Origin: Streptomyces genisteinicus
GTDB lineage: Bacteria; Actinomycetota; Actinomycetes; Streptomycetales; Streptomycetaceae
Reading direction: 5' to 3'
Length of the DNA stretch: 64,000 nucleotides
Assembly (NCBI RefSeq): GCF_014489615.1
Contig: NZ_CP060825.1
Coordinates: 62,001 to 126,000 of the forward strand
The first letter of the stretch is position 1. Each line of letters opens with the position of its first letter. The notes under the pieces are model-generated. The model ran no database searches and was not told the origin of the DNA. It saw only the letters and a program-made list of their open reading frames with translations. Below, piece by piece: positions 8,580 to 19,916 of this stretch. The position numbers were made by a program, and so were the translations under genes.

Positions 8580-9368
8580 CTACGGGGCCTGGAAGCCCGC
8601 GTCGCGGAGGATCTTCTGGCCCTCGGGCGACGACAGCCAGGCGACGAAGGCGGCGGCCGCCTCGGCGTGCCGTGATTCCTTCAGGGTGGCGGCGGGATAC
8701 TCGGCCACGGCGTTCTGCGCGTCGGGGATGTCCACCGCGTCGACCTTGTCCGGGGCGCTGTCGGCATCGGTCCGGTAGACGAGTCCGGCGTCGGCCTCGC
8801 CGAGTTCGACCTTGCTCAGCACGGCGCGCACGCTGGGTTCCTGGGACACCGGCCGGACCGTGAGGCCCTGGGCGTCGAGGATCTGCTTGCTGTACTTGCC
8901 CGCGGGGACCTCGGGCGCGGCGAGGACGACCTTGAGACCGGGGTCCGCGAGGTCCTTCAGCGCGCCGACCTTGTGGGGGTTGCCCTCGCCGGTGGCGATG
9001 ACGAGGCGGTTCTTCGCGATGACCACCGGGGTGCCGGTCTCGCCCTTCACCTTGTCCATGCTCTTCGTGTCGGCGGTGACCAGCGCGTCGGCGGGTGATC
9101 CCTGGGAGACCTGGGAGACGAGCTCCTGGGAGCCGGCGAAGGAGAACGTGATCTCCGTGCCGGGGTGGGCCTTCTCGTAGGCGGCGCCGGCCGTCTTGAA
9201 CACGTCGGTGAGCGAGGCCGCGGCGAGGACCGTCAGATCGACGCCGGAGGCCGTGGAACCGCCGGCGCTTTCGGCGCCGCCGTCGCTGCCGCAGGCGGCC
9301 AGGGGCACGAGGAGTGCCGCGGTGAACACGGCCGCGACGGCGCGCCGTCCGGTGAGGGCGAGGGACAT
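8580..9368 (-). CDS. modA: Molybdate ABC transporter substrate-binding lipoprotein
   Basis: 262 residues from an ATG with AAGGAG ten bases upstream. The N-terminus has a lipoprotein signal ending in LAAC, so the mature protein is anchored outside the membrane. The mature part shows ModA features: [11 protein letters not shown] at its start, [25 protein letters not shown], the [11 protein letters not shown] segment and a C-terminal [16 protein letters not shown]. It would bind molybdate or tungstate for an ABC importer. No modB or modC follows, which is unusual, so the permease and ATPase must be elsewhere or lost. The upstream region holds two copies of an 8-bp motif that may control it. Confidence 0.92.
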   Translation of the reverse strand: MSLALTGRRAVAAVFTAALLVPLAACGSDGGAESAGGSTASGVDLTVLAAASLTDVFKTAGAAYEKAHPGTEITFSFAGSQELVSQVSQGSPADALVTADTKSMDKVKGETGTPVVIAKNRLVIATGEGNPHKVGALKDLADPGLKVVLAAPEVPAGKYSKQILDAQGLTVRPVSQEPSVRAVLSKVELGEADAGLVYRTDADSAPDKVDAVDIPDAQNAVAEYPAATLKESRHAEAAAAFVAWLSSPEGQKILRDAGFQAP

Positions 9369-9670
9369 CAGGGTCTGGCTCCTTGGGGACGAGGAACGGT
9401 GCGCGTCGGGTGCGGCAGGCCGGGAGGAGGACCGGCGACTGCACGCCCTGTGGCGCAATGGTGCTGCATGTGCGCCACCGTAGAGCTGATTATCTCGCAT
9501 GTGCAAGAAGATCGTGGGAGCCTCCATGGCGTTTGCGGCAGGCATTGGAGGAAGTGCCGACGAGTGACCGCGACGGGTCTCGCATGCCGGACAGGAGGGG
9601 CTGCGCGACCGCCCGGAGCGGGGGTGGACGCGGCACGGGCGCGAGGCCCTGGCGGATAGGGTGACCGGCC
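9369..9670 (-). promoter_or_regulatory. modA upstream region with two direct GCATGTGC repeats and AT-rich -10
   Basis: No gene was seen in these 302 bases. GCATGTGC occurs at 9466-9473 and 9497-9504, 31 bases (three helical turns) apart. On the minus strand GATAAT (about 9495-9490) lies between them, a good -10 candidate for modA. The repeats could be sites for a molybdate-responsive regulator, but no ModE-like gene is in the window. Confidence 0.35.
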
Positions 9671-9805
9671 ATGGGGGCAACGAGAACGTGCAAGCAGTGC
9701 CGGCGACCGCTCGACCCGCGCCGGCGTCGCCCGAAACGGTTCTGCAACCGTCGCCACCAGGTGCGCCACTGGGTGGAGGAGATCCTGGACGCCGTCTTCG
9801 GCTGA
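9671..9805 (+). CDS. 44-aa zinc-ribbon-like basic miniprotein
   Basis: ATG at 9671, TGA at 9803-9805. It starts with CKQC at residues 7-10, followed by a run of arginines and then [12 protein letters not shown], giving Cys7, Cys10, Cys25 and His29/His33 as possible zinc ligands. The C-terminus [10 protein letters not shown] looks helical. The composition resembles the small CxxC zinc-finger proteins common in actinobacteria, probably nucleic-acid binding. It lies between the divergent modA and the channel gene. The ribosome site is weak, so translation is likely but not certain. Confidence 0.5.
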   Translation: MGATRTCKQCRRPLDPRRRRPKRFCNRRHQVRHWVEEILDAVFG

Positions 9806-9860
9806 GGGCCCCGGCCCGGATGCGCGTGCGCGGGACGGGCGAGTGATCACGATGGGATGA

Positions 9861-11963
9861 ATGCGCCCCGGGATCGCCCCGCCGCGGCCGCCCGCCCGGC
9901 ACGCTGCCGGTGTGCGCAACGAAGGAGACCGGGCCGTTCCCCGGCAGCGGGCCACGACGCCGGGACGTCATCGGCCCACCCCCCGTCCCACCGCCCCACG
10001 ACCGGCGGCCGCCCGCCCGCGTTCCGGTGTGCGCGGCGCCGTCGAGGCCCGCGTCCGCTACTGGTTCGACACCACGCTGGCCCGCGGCACCGCGGCCCTC
10101 GTCGGCTGGCTCGCCCTCGCCTGCCTCGTGGTGGTGGTGCCGGTCAGCGCACTGCTCGTCTGGACCGACCGGGGCGCGCCTGTGGCCACCGGGTCGAAGA
10201 TCGCCGCCGTCTGGCGCAGCACCGGGCAGACGATGCGGCTCGGCGGCGAGGTGGGGCCGCCGCTGCGCGTCGCGCTGTCGGTGCTGCTCGCCCTGGTCGC
10301 GCTCTTCTACGTCTCGACGCTGGTCAGCCTGATCACCGCGGGGATCACCGACCGGCTGATCGCACTGCGCCGGGGCCACTCGACGGTCCTGGAGCGCGGC
10401 CACACGGTGGTTCTCGGCTGGTCCGAGCAGACGCACACGGTCGTCGCCGAACTGGTCGCCGCGCAGGGCGGCAGGCGTCCGGGGATCGTGGCGGTCCTCG
10501 CCGACCGCGATCCGGCCGAGATGGAGGAGGAGCTGCGGTCCGGCATCGGCTGCACGGGCCGCGTCCGGCTGGTGGTGCGCAGCGGGCGGCCCACGGACCC
10601 CGCGGCCCTGGCCCGGGTCAGCCCGGCGACCGCCGGCTCCGTGCTGGTCCTGCCCCGCGACGACCCGGCCGGGGACGCCGAGGTCGTCAAGACGCTGCTG
10701 TCGCTGCGCGCCGTCGTCGGCGAGGACCGCGATCTGCCGGTCGTGGCCGCCGTGCGGGACGACCGCTGCCTGGCGGCTGCCCGGCTCGCGGGCGGGCCGG
10801 GGGCCACGGTGCTGGAGATCGACGACGTGTCGGCCCGGCTGCTGGTGCAGTGCGCCCGCAGGCCCGGTCTCTCCCTCGTCCACCGTGAACTGCTGGACTT
10901 CGCGGGCGACGAGTTCCACACCGTGCGGGAACCGGCGCTGGCCGGGCGGACGTTCAGGGAGGCGGCCGCGGCGTGTCCCGTGTCCAGCGCGGTGGGCGTG
11001 GCGCACGCGGACGGCGGTCTCACCCTGGGGCCGCCCGCGGCGCTCCGGCTGGCGGACGGCGACGAGCTGGTCGTCATCGCCCGGGACCGGGAGGCGACGC
11101 GTCCGGCGCCGGTGGCCGCCCCGTACGACCCGACGGCCGTCGCCGGCGAGCGCCCGCACCGGGCGCCTGCACCCCGGCGCCTGGTGCTGCTCGGCTGGAA
11201 CCGCAGGGCCGGCCGGATCGTGGAGCAGCTCGCCCGCGCGACACCGCCCGGTTCGTCCCTGGAAGTGGTGACCGAGCGCAGGGCCGCCACGGTGGCCGCG
11301 CTGCGCGCCGCCGGCCGCAGGGCCGGCGGCGGGCTCGAAGTCGTCCTGCGGGAGGGCGACCCGACGCTGCGCGAGACCGTGGACGGGCTGGATCTGGCAG
11401 GCTGCCACGGGGTGATCGTCATCGGTCCGGACCGCCCCCCCGGGCTGGACGATCCCGACGACCGGACCCTCGTCACCCTCCTCCACCTGCGCGCCCGGGA
11501 ACGGGCGACGGGCACACGGGTCCACGTCGTCACGGAGCTGACCGACGACCGCAACCGGCTCATCGCCCCGGTGCCGCCTGGCGCGGACGTCGTCGTCAGC
11601 GGGACGCTGACCGGCCTGCTGATGACGCAGATCTCCCAGAACCCGCGGCTGGCCGCCGTGTTCGAGGAGCTGACCGGGCCCGGCGGCAGCACGATCCGCC
11701 TGCTGCCGGCGGGCGACCTCGTCCGGACGGGCCTCCCGGTCTCGTTCGCCACCGTCGTGGAGGCGGCCTCCCGGCGGGGCGCGTGCGCGATCGGCTACCG
11801 GTCGGCGGCCCGGGCCGGTCAAGCCCCCGGGCACGGTGTACGGATCAACCCGCCCAAGGTGTACGCGCGCGTCTGGGAGGACGCGGACCAGGTGATCGTC
11901 CTCGCGCCGGAGGAGTCCGCCCCGGCCGCCCCCGTGCACGCGGCGGGAGCGGACTCCGTGTGA
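9861..11963 (+). CDS. CASTOR/POLLUX-related putative ion channel with RCK/TrkA-N domains
   Basis: Up to 700 residues. Residues about 55-175 hold a two-helix channel-like module ([23 protein letters not shown], later [26 protein letters not shown]). Two Rossmann-like RCK regions follow, the first opening with [18 protein letters not shown] near residue 180 and the second with [20 protein letters not shown] near 435. This order matches bacterial relatives of plant CASTOR/POLLUX, which are ligand-gated cation channels. The first 55 residues are low-complexity and basic. An in-frame GTG at 10029, just before [16 protein letters not shown], may be the real start. It ends near a convergent LysE exporter gene across a hairpin. 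Confidence 0.85.
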   Translation: MRPGIAPPRPPARHAAGVRNEGDRAVPRQRATTPGRHRPTPRPTAPRPAAARPRSGVRGAVEARVRYWFDTTLARGTAALVGWLALACLVVVVPVSALLVWTDRGAPVATGSKIAAVWRSTGQTMRLGGEVGPPLRVALSVLLALVALFYVSTLVSLITAGITDRLIALRRGHSTVLERGHTVVLGWSEQTHTVVAELVAAQGGRRPGIVAVLADRDPAEMEEELRSGIGCTGRVRLVVRSGRPTDPAALARVSPATAGSVLVLPRDDPAGDAEVVKTLLSLRAVVGEDRDLPVVAAVRDDRCLAAARLAGGPGATVLEIDDVSARLLVQCARRPGLSLVHRELLDFAGDEFHTVREPALAGRTFREAAAACPVSSAVGVAHADGGLTLGPPAALRLADGDELVVIARDREATRPAPVAAPYDPTAVAGERPHRAPAPRRLVLLGWNRRAGRIVEQLARATPPGSSLEVVTERRAATVAALRAAGRRAGGGLEVVLREGDPTLRETVDGLDLAGCHGVIVIGPDRPPGLDDPDDRTLVTLLHLRARERATGTRVHVVTELTDDRNRLIAPVPPGADVVVSGTLTGLLMTQISQNPRLAAVFEELTGPGGSTIRLLPAGDLVRTGLPVSFATVVEAASRRGACAIGYRSAARAGQAPGHGVRINPPKVYARVWEDADQVIVLAPEESAPAAPVHAAGADSV

Positions 11964-12118
11964 ACCGGGCACGGCGGCCGCCGGAGCGGGGGTTCGGTGG
12001 GCCGGCACCGTGGCCGCGCCCCGGATCGGACGTCCGGCCGCCCGCCGCGAGGGGTGCGGTGCGGCGCGTGCGGCGGGCGCGTGCGGCGCGGCTCGTGCTC
12101 CGCGGGGCCGGGGCCCGA

Positions 12119-12144
12119 GACCGCCCGGTGGACACCGGGCGGTC
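12119..12144. terminator. Hairpin between channel and LysE genes
   Basis: Perfect 12-bp arms (12119-12130 and 12133-12144) around a two-base centre. It lies between two convergent stops, so it can serve both strands. Confidence 0.55.
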
Positions 12145-12230
12145 CGCCTCGCCGCAGGTGCGCGAACGCCTGGTCCACCGTGGCGGAACCGTTCGAGGAG
12201 CAGGGGCAGGTCTGCTCGCGTGCGCCGGCG

Positions 12231-12869
12231 TCAGTCCTTGCGGCCCGTCACGGCGACGCTCACGCCGAGACCGATCATGGTGAGTCCGCCGGCCCCTCCC
12301 ACGAGGGAGAGCCGCCGCGGCGAGCGGGCGAACCAGTCCCGTCCGGTGGACGCGGCCAGGCCCCACAGGCTGTCGCAGGCCAGAGCGATGACGTTGAAGA
12401 CCAGGCCGAGCACCAGCATCTGCAGGACGACGTGGCCCTGGGAGCGGTCGACGGACTGCGGGAGCACCGCGGCGAAGAACACGATCGTCTTGGGGTTGGC
12501 CACGCCGACCGCGAACCCCTCCCACAGGGTACGCAGCCCGCCCTGCCCGGACCCGTCCGCGGTGAACGCCGCCCGCAGTGAACTCCGTTGCCGCCAGGCC
12601 CGCACCCCGAGGTACACCAGATACGCGGCGCCGGCCAGCTTCAGCAGCGTGAAGACGAGGACGGATCGTTCGACGACCGACCCCACCCCCAGTGCCACGG
12701 CCACGACGAGCACGCAGGCGCCCAGCGTGTTCCCCACCACGGTGGTGAGCGCGGCACGCCGGCCCTGGGCCAGGGCGCGCCCGATGACGAAGAGCACGCT
12801 GGGCCCCGGGATCACGATCAGCAGGAACGACAGCGCGGCGAAGGCGAGGAGACGGTCGGGGGACACCAT
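12231..12869 (-). CDS. LysE/RhtB-family amino-acid exporter
   Basis: 212 residues with about six membrane helices. The first helix FAALSFLLIVIPGPSVLFVIG carries the PGP motif of the LysE superfamily, followed by GRALAQGRRAALTTVVGNTLG. Near residue 118 is the conserved GFAVGVANPKTIVFFAAVLPQ. It probably exports an amino acid or derivative by proton antiport. The ATG at 12869 is used; an ATG three codons earlier (12878) is equally possible, and the frame is open for about 100 further codons through a repeat array that is not expected to be translated. No dedicated regulator is adjacent. Confidence 0.85.
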   Translation of the reverse strand: MVSPDRLLAFAALSFLLIVIPGPSVLFVIGRALAQGRRAALTTVVGNTLGACVLVVAVALGVGSVVERSVLVFTLLKLAGAAYLVYLGVRAWRQRSSLRAAFTADGSGQGGLRTLWEGFAVGVANPKTIVFFAAVLPQSVDRSQGHVVLQMLVLGLVFNVIALACDSLWGLAASTGRDWFARSPRRLSLVGGAGGLTMIGLGVSVAVTGRKD

Positions 12870-12985
12870 GCGGCCCATTGGAGCACGGGTGCCCCGTCCG
12901 CTCGCCCCCATTTTCCGGGGCAGCGGGACGGGGCCGGCGCGGACGGACTTCCGGCGGACGGGCCCGCGGCGGGCTCGGCCGGCCG

Positions 12986-13060
12986 GCGCGGTGTCAGGCG
13001 GTGTCGTGGCGGACGGCGTGGTGTCCGTCCGTGTGGTGTCGGGCGGCGTGCTGTCAGGCG
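12986..13060. repeat. Five degenerate 15-bp tandem repeats at the end of the EF-hand gene
   Basis: Units start at 12986, 13001, 13016, 13031 and 13046, for example GCGCGGTGTCAGGCG and GCGTGCTGTCAGGCG. The innermost unit contains the stop codon of the EF-hand gene (complement of TCA at 13054). Read on the minus strand in the LysE frame they give PPDTT-like pentapeptides, but this lies upstream of the LysE start. Confidence 0.7.
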
Positions 13061-13599
13061 GCCGGTGCGAGCGGGCCGCACACCGCGTTGCCGGGCTCGT
13101 CCGGGTCGTCGCTGATCCAGAACTGTGTCCACAGCACGGCGAATCGGGGGCGTTCGAGGTAGCCGTCACCGTCCTCGTCCAGACGGTCGAAGACGTCGCC
13201 CGTCGCCGTCGCGCGGCCGTGCCAGGTGTCGATCAGCCGCTGGTGCTCGGCGCGCGAGATCCGGCCGTCGCCGTTCTCGTCGACGGCGTCGAAGATGGTG
13301 TCGGCCGTCGCCGCGACGTCCTCCCGCATCGCCGGCAGACGGTCGACCATCGCCATCAGCCCGGTCATGTCGATCCGCGCGGGCCGCTGCGGGCCCGCGG
13401 CCTCCGCCAGGAGGTACCACCAGCCCATGATCACGGCCTCGACCCTCGACGCCAGCTCGGACCCCTCGGCGACCCGCGGCAGGCTGCCCCACCGGGCGGC
13501 CAGCGCCTCGAAGTCGCGTTCCTCCAGATATCCGCTGCCGTCCACGTCGAAGGCGTCGAACATCGCCTGGATCTTCGCCCACTGGAACCCACTGGCCAT
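13054..13599 (-). CDS. EF-hand calcium-binding protein (calerythrin-like)
   Basis: 181 residues from an ATG with GAGGGAGA upstream. Three canonical EF-hand loops are visible: DVDGSGYLEERD near residue 17, DENGDGRISRAE near 108 and DEDGDGYLERPR near 142, each with acidic residues at positions 1, 3, 5 and the glycine at 6. A degenerate fourth hand may lie near residue 75. Size and layout match actinobacterial calerythrin and sarcoplasmic-type calcium-binding proteins, which act as cytosolic calcium buffers or sensors. No signal peptide is seen. It is not obviously in an operon; the dgdR-like gene upstream is on the same strand, about 230 bases away. Confidence 0.88.
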   Translation of the reverse strand: MASGFQWAKIQAMFDAFDVDGSGYLEERDFEALAARWGSLPRVAEGSELASRVEAVIMGWWYLLAEAAGPQRPARIDMTGLMAMVDRLPAMREDVAATADTIFDAVDENGDGRISRAEHQRLIDTWHGRATATGDVFDRLDEDGDGYLERPRFAVLWTQFWISDDPDEPGNAVCGPLAPAA

Positions 13600-13827
13600 C
13601 GCGTGTCTCCCTCGTTCCCGGTGCCGGGTGCCGGGATGAACCTGCCCGCCGCCGCCCGCCGCCAGGCGGCGCACAAGATCACTCCGGCCGGGGCCTGCGC
13701 CCCCGTGCCCGGTCCGGGCGCTCCGAGCGCCGGTTTGGGCCGGGAGTTCCGTGAAAGGCGCCCGCGGGACCGTCGCACCGGATCTGAGACCGGGAGCGGC
13801 CCGCCGGGCCTCAGGGCCAGGCGGGCC

Positions 13828-16166
<2,339 letters not shown>

Positions 16167-16203
16167 GCGGACGCGTCACGCGCGCCGCGCCGGCGCGGTC
16201 ACC

Positions 16204-16229
16204 GGCCCGCGCGGTTCGCCGCGCGGGCC
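16204..16229. terminator. Hairpin between convergent dgdA and hydrolase genes
   Basis: Perfect 10-bp arms (16204-16213 and 16220-16229) around a six-base loop, about 40 bases after the dgdA stop and before the stop of the convergent gene. Confidence 0.5.
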
Positions 16230-16297
16230 CGTCGGCGGCCGCCGTCCGGCGGGGGCGGCAACCGCCCGGCCGGGGGCGGCCGTCCGACCGGGGCGGA

Positions 16298-17818
16298 TCA
16301 GCCGAGCAGCCGGCGCAGGACCGCACCGGCCGCCGTCCGCACCGCGTCCCGTGCCTCCTGGGTGTGGTCGATCGTCTCGAATCCGTGCTGCGCGTGGGGG
16401 ACGTCGACGATCTCCAGCGCGGCGCCGCAGGCGTCGGCCGCCTCGGTGAAGGCGGCGACCGTGGCGGCGATGCCGGGGTGTTCCCGGCCGACGCGGGTGA
16501 GGACGACGGGCAGGTCGCCCGCTGCCCGCAGCGCCTCGGCGGGCCGGAACGCCCGGCCGGTGGACCCCCAGCCGGGCAGCGCCTCCAGGATGGGGTAGGT
16601 CGCCGCGAGGCACCGCAGCCACGGCGGGGGCGCCGCGAGCCAGTCGGCGCTGAGCAGTCCGCCGCCGGAGAAGAACCAGAGCGCCACCCGGTCCGCGTCG
16701 ACGCGCGGGTCGGCGCGCACGGCCGCCACCGCCGCGGCGACGTCGTCGGCCGCGCGGGGGTAGTCCCGGACGTCGTGCAGCCGGTGGTCGAACATCGCCG
16801 CGACGACGCCGCGTCCGGCCAGGTGGCGGCCGTAGCCGGTGTACGCGGGCCAGTCGCGGGGTGTCGGACGCGTGCCCTCGGGGACGGGTCCGCCGTGCAC
16901 GAGGACCACGGCGGGCACCGGGCCGTCCGCCGCGGGCAGGTAGAGGTCGAGTGCACCGGTCCGCTCGCGCGGGCAGGCGGGGACGTCGAGGAGGAAGGGA
17001 CGCAGGTGGGGGGCCTTCTCACGCGGGGTCCTCACGATGCGGTGCCCCTCTCCCCGTGCCGCCTCCTCCAGCACCCGGGCCAGTTCGCCGGGGGTGGACA
17101 GCATCGGCCAGTGGCCGGTGGCGAGTTCGAAGAACGTGACACCGGATGCGGTGAGCGCCTGCAGGCGCGGGTCGCCGAGGGCGACCGCCTGCTCGACCAG
17201 GGCGATGCTCGATCCGTTGGCGGTGCACAGGACACCGGTGGTGGGCAGGTCGCCGGCCGCCCCGGAGCGCACCAGCGGCTCGGTGAGGGTGGCCGCCGGC
17301 TGGGGTGCGGCGAGGAACGCGAGGCGGTCCAGCCCTTCGGCGCTCACCCCGTCGGTGCTGCCCCAGCGGTGCCACGACGCCGCGTCGGGCGGGTCGACGA
17401 GATGGGCTCCGCCGGACGGCGCGGGGGTGCCGGGGACGCCCGCGGCGAGCTGGTCGCGGACCCGCTCGTCGGGGACGAGGACGGCCGGCGGGTCGCCGTC
17501 CCGGGGCAGCCCCGCGTCCAGGTACACGATCCTGGCGACGCGTTCCGGGAGCCGGTCGGCGGCCCCGAGGACGGGATGGATGCCGTAGCCGTGGCCGACG
17601 AGGACCACCTGCGGCGCCTGCAGCTCCTCGACGGCCCGTACGACGTCGGCGATGTGGGTGCCGAGGCCGGTGTCCGGCCGGGCCGGACGCAGCGGGTCCC
17701 CCATGCCCGTGAGGGTCACGGGGTGCGCGGTGTGCCCCGACTCCCGCAGCAGGGACACCACTTCGTGCCAGATCCAGCCACCGGTGTGCGCTTCCGGCAC
17801 CAGGACGAACGTGCTCAT
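16298..17818 (-). CDS. Fusion of two alpha/beta-hydrolase domains, N-terminal one lacking the nucleophile
   Basis: 506 residues from an ATG with GAGGAG upstream. The first domain (about 1-255) has the strand-loop start FVLVPEAHTGGWIW and an elbow GHGYG at 75-79, with glycine where the catalytic serine should be. Its GHWPML histidine segment is kept. The second domain (about 285-506) has the oxyanion turn VLVHGG, Ser384 in FFSGGG, and the HAQHGF histidine region, so it could be active, resembling esterase/lipase-type enzymes. Activity in the first half is doubtful; it may be structural or bind ligand. The gene is divergent from a MerR regulator whose dyad lies between them, so a small hydrophobic or electrophilic compound is the likely inducer. 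Confidence 0.8.
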   Translation of the reverse strand: MSTFVLVPEAHTGGWIWHEVVSLLRESGHTAHPVTLTGMGDPLRPARPDTGLGTHIADVVRAVEELQAPQVVLVGHGYGIHPVLGAADRLPERVARIVYLDAGLPRDGDPPAVLVPDERVRDQLAAGVPGTPAPSGGAHLVDPPDAASWHRWGSTDGVSAEGLDRLAFLAAPQPAATLTEPLVRSGAAGDLPTTGVLCTANGSSIALVEQAVALGDPRLQALTASGVTFFELATGHWPMLSTPGELARVLEEAARGEGHRIVRTPREKAPHLRPFLLDVPACPRERTGALDLYLPAADGPVPAVVLVHGGPVPEGTRPTPRDWPAYTGYGRHLAGRGVVAAMFDHRLHDVRDYPRAADDVAAAVAAVRADPRVDADRVALWFFSGGGLLSADWLAAPPPWLRCLAATYPILEALPGWGSTGRAFRPAEALRAAGDLPVVLTRVGREHPGIAATVAAFTEAADACGAALEIVDVPHAQHGFETIDHTQEARDAVRTAAGAVLRRLLG

Positions 17819-17891
17819 GGACGCCTCCTCACAGAACGTCGTGCGGTGGGCCCGGACCGTGGAGGTGCGGCCGCCGACGCCGGTACCGTAG

Positions 17892-17913
17892 GAACTCCCC
17901 CAGAGGGAGGTTC
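17892..17913. promoter_or_regulatory. MerR-type dyad operator between hydrolase and merR genes
   Basis: GAACTCCC (17892-17899) and GGGAGGTTC (17905-17913) are near-perfect inverted repeats in the 100-base divergent region. The right half includes the Shine-Dalgarno sequence of the MerR gene, so the regulator probably represses itself and controls the hydrolase. Confidence 0.55.
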
Positions 17914-17918
17914 AAGTC

Positions 17919-18854
17919 GTGATGCCCGACGGCCGGTGGAGCATCGGCGAACTCGCGGCCCGTGCGGGTGCCACCGTCAAGACGGTCCGCTTCTACTCCG
18001 ACCGCGGCCTGCTGCCCGAGGCCGGCCGCAGCGCGGGCGGCCACCGGCGATACGGCCCCGAGGCACTGGAGCGGCTCGGGCTGATCCGTTCCCTGCGCGG
18101 GCTCGGCCTGCCGGTGACCGAGGTGGCGCGGGTGCTCGACCCCGAGGAGGACGTGCCGGGCAGGACGCTGGAGGACGCCGTCGCGGGGCAGCTGCGGGAG
18201 GTCGGCTCACAGCTGACGGCGCTGCGGTGGAGGGACGCGGCGCTGCGGCTGGTCGGTGACTCCCCGCCCGGGGAGCGTGCCGAACGGCTGCGTCTGGTCG
18301 GGGCGGTCGCCTCGCCGCCGAGCACCGCCTCGCTCGCCCGGTTCTGGCGTCGCTGGCTGCCTCCGCGGCTGCCGGCCCGCGTGGTCGCGGAGGTCGTCGA
18401 CCACGCCGTGCCGCCGCCGCCCGACGACCCCACGCCCGCCGAGGTGCTGGCCTTCGCGCGGCTGCACGCCCTGGTGTCCGGGCCCTGCACCGGCGGTGTC
18501 CCGTGCCAGCCCACCGCGCACCGCAGCGACGGGGGCTACCGGGCGTCGGTGGTCTACGAAGGGCTGCCGGAGGCGTACGCGCTGGCCGCGTCGGAGCTGC
18601 TGGCGCGGCGTTCCCCGGGCCCGGGACCGGCGCTCGACTGCTTCGTCGCCGTCTACGCCGCGGCGTGCGGGGAGCGGAGCACCCCCGCGTTCCGGCGGCG
18701 CCTGGGCGGCCAGCTCGCCGCCGACCCCCGGATCGACCTCTACTGGCAGCAGGCCGCCGTCCTCTTCGGCCCCTCGGCGCCGACCCCGGGCGCCGCGCAC
18801 GACTGGCTGTGCGCGGCGCTGGACGCGGAGACGGAACGCGTGGGGGCGGCCTGA
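17919..18854 (+). CDS. MerR-family transcriptional regulator with large C-terminal domain
   Basis: 311 residues from a GTG with GGGAGG eight bases upstream (GTG ATG tandem; either may start). The MerR helix-turn-helix is at residues about 7-75 (WSIGELAARAGATVKTVRFYSDRGLLPEAG, then GHRRYGPEALERLGLIRSLRGLGLP). The remaining 230 residues are helical and much longer than the dimerisation coil of small MerR proteins, suggesting a ligand-binding domain; cysteines at about 190 and 196 (GPCTGGVPCQ) could be part of it. It is divergent from the double-hydrolase gene with a dyad operator between. Confidence 0.85.
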   Translation: MMPDGRWSIGELAARAGATVKTVRFYSDRGLLPEAGRSAGGHRRYGPEALERLGLIRSLRGLGLPVTEVARVLDPEEDVPGRTLEDAVAGQLREVGSQLTALRWRDAALRLVGDSPPGERAERLRLVGAVASPPSTASLARFWRRWLPPRLPARVVAEVVDHAVPPPPDDPTPAEVLAFARLHALVSGPCTGGVPCQPTAHRSDGGYRASVVYEGLPEAYALAASELLARRSPGPGPALDCFVAVYAAACGERSTPAFRRRLGGQLAADPRIDLYWQQAAVLFGPSAPTPGAAHDWLCAALDAETERVGAA

Positions 18855-19020
18855 TCGCCCCGGCCGGCGGACCTGCCCGCGGTACCGGCGGGCGCGTCGA
18901 CCGGTCCCGGCGGTGTGCCGGGGGCGGACCACCGGGACGCCGGCACCTGATCCGTCGGCGACGGGGACGCGCGCGGGGACGGCTGGGACGGGGACGGCGC
19001 GTGTGCCGTGCGCACCGGCT

Positions 19021-19683
19021 TCAGAGGCTCCGGGCGGAGATGTCGCCGCGGTCGGTGGTGGCGTGCACGGTGAGCCGGGCGGTGCCGTCGTTCTTCAGCC
19101 GGTTGCTGACCCGCCCGAGCGAGGTGCCCGCGTCCAGGGTGGCCGGGACACCGGCGGCGGCCTGCACGGTGATGTCCCCGGACCGGGTGCGCAGCACGAC
19201 CGCGCCGCCGGTGGCCTCGGTGATCCTGATGTCGCCGCGCTGGGTGCTGATCTGCGCGGGCCCGTTCAGCCGCCCGACCTCGACGTCCCCGTCGACGGCG
19301 GTGAGACGGACGCTCGCGGCCTCGTCGATCTTGATGTGCCGGTACGCGCCGTCGAAGGCGACGTCGCCGACGCGTCCGACGATCCGGAACTCGGTCGCGT
19401 CGGCCTTCCCCTCGACCCGTGAGCCGGCCGGCAGCTGGACCGTCACCTCGACGGCGCCGGAGGGGCCGAGGTGACGGTTCCTCACCGGCACGCCGACGCG
19501 CAGCGCACCGTCCTCGTACACGACCTCCGCCTGCTCCGCGGCCTTGACGTCCCGCGACTTCGACGCGTTCATGGGCCGGACCTCGACCACCGTGTCCGGA
19601 CGGTCGGCGGCGATGACCTGGACGCGCCCGGCGGGGACGTCCAGGACGGCGGCGACGGGGGCGGGGGTGTCGAACGACTGCAT
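19021..19683 (-). CDS. DUF4097-family beta-helical protein
   Basis: 220 residues from an ATG with AAGGAGG upstream. The sequence is a regular series of short beta-strands rich in glycine and aspartate (VEVTVQLPAGSRV, DVAFDGAYRHIKI, VRLTAVDGDVEVGRL, AQISTQRGDIRITEA, VVLRTRSGDITVQAA). This matches the right-handed beta-helix of DUF4097 putative adhesin-like proteins. No signal peptide is visible, so it is probably cytoplasmic. It is divergent from a GbsR/MarR regulator, with several TTGC half-sites between, and is the evident target of that regulator. Function unknown. Confidence 0.82.
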   Translation of the reverse strand: MQSFDTPAPVAAVLDVPAGRVQVIAADRPDTVVEVRPMNASKSRDVKAAEQAEVVYEDGALRVGVPVRNRHLGPSGAVEVTVQLPAGSRVEGKADATEFRIVGRVGDVAFDGAYRHIKIDEAASVRLTAVDGDVEVGRLNGPAQISTQRGDIRITEATGGAVVLRTRSGDITVQAAAGVPATLDAGTSLGRVSNRLKNDGTARLTVHATTDRGDISARSL

Positions 19684-19729
19684 GGCGTCCTCCTTGCGAT
19701 CCATAATTTCTGACATCGCAAACGCTACG

Positions 19730-19852
19730 TTGCGTTCGACGATTGCGCAACTATCTCGTTGCACAGTTGCACGATCAGCGCAGCTCAAGTGTCCCATTTC
19801 ATTGCATCGACCCGTCAATTAACGCAACAGAGTACGCCGGGATTGTTGCAAT
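19730..19852. promoter_or_regulatory. Cluster of TTGC half-sites between DUF4097 and GbsR genes
   Basis: In this AT-richer stretch, TTGCG occurs at 19730, ATTGCGCAAC at 19742-19751, TTGCAC at 19759 and 19767, ATTGCA at 19801, ACGCAACA at about 19822 and ATTGTTGCAAT at 19842-19852. Two copies are palindromic. TATGCT at 19869-19874 is a likely -10 for the regulator gene. The density suggests cooperative binding of the adjacent regulator. Confidence 0.55.
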
Positions 19853-19916
19853 GATGAGAGACTGAACGCTATGCTGGCGCCCGGTGTACGCGGTGTACGA
19901 CACGGAGGAGGACACG

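Noticed and set aside
8580..12008. 1142-codon open frame on the minus strand ending with ModA
   Set aside because: Only the last 262 codons are protein-like; the rest is antisense to the channel gene and the modA start has its own ribosome site and lipoprotein signal.
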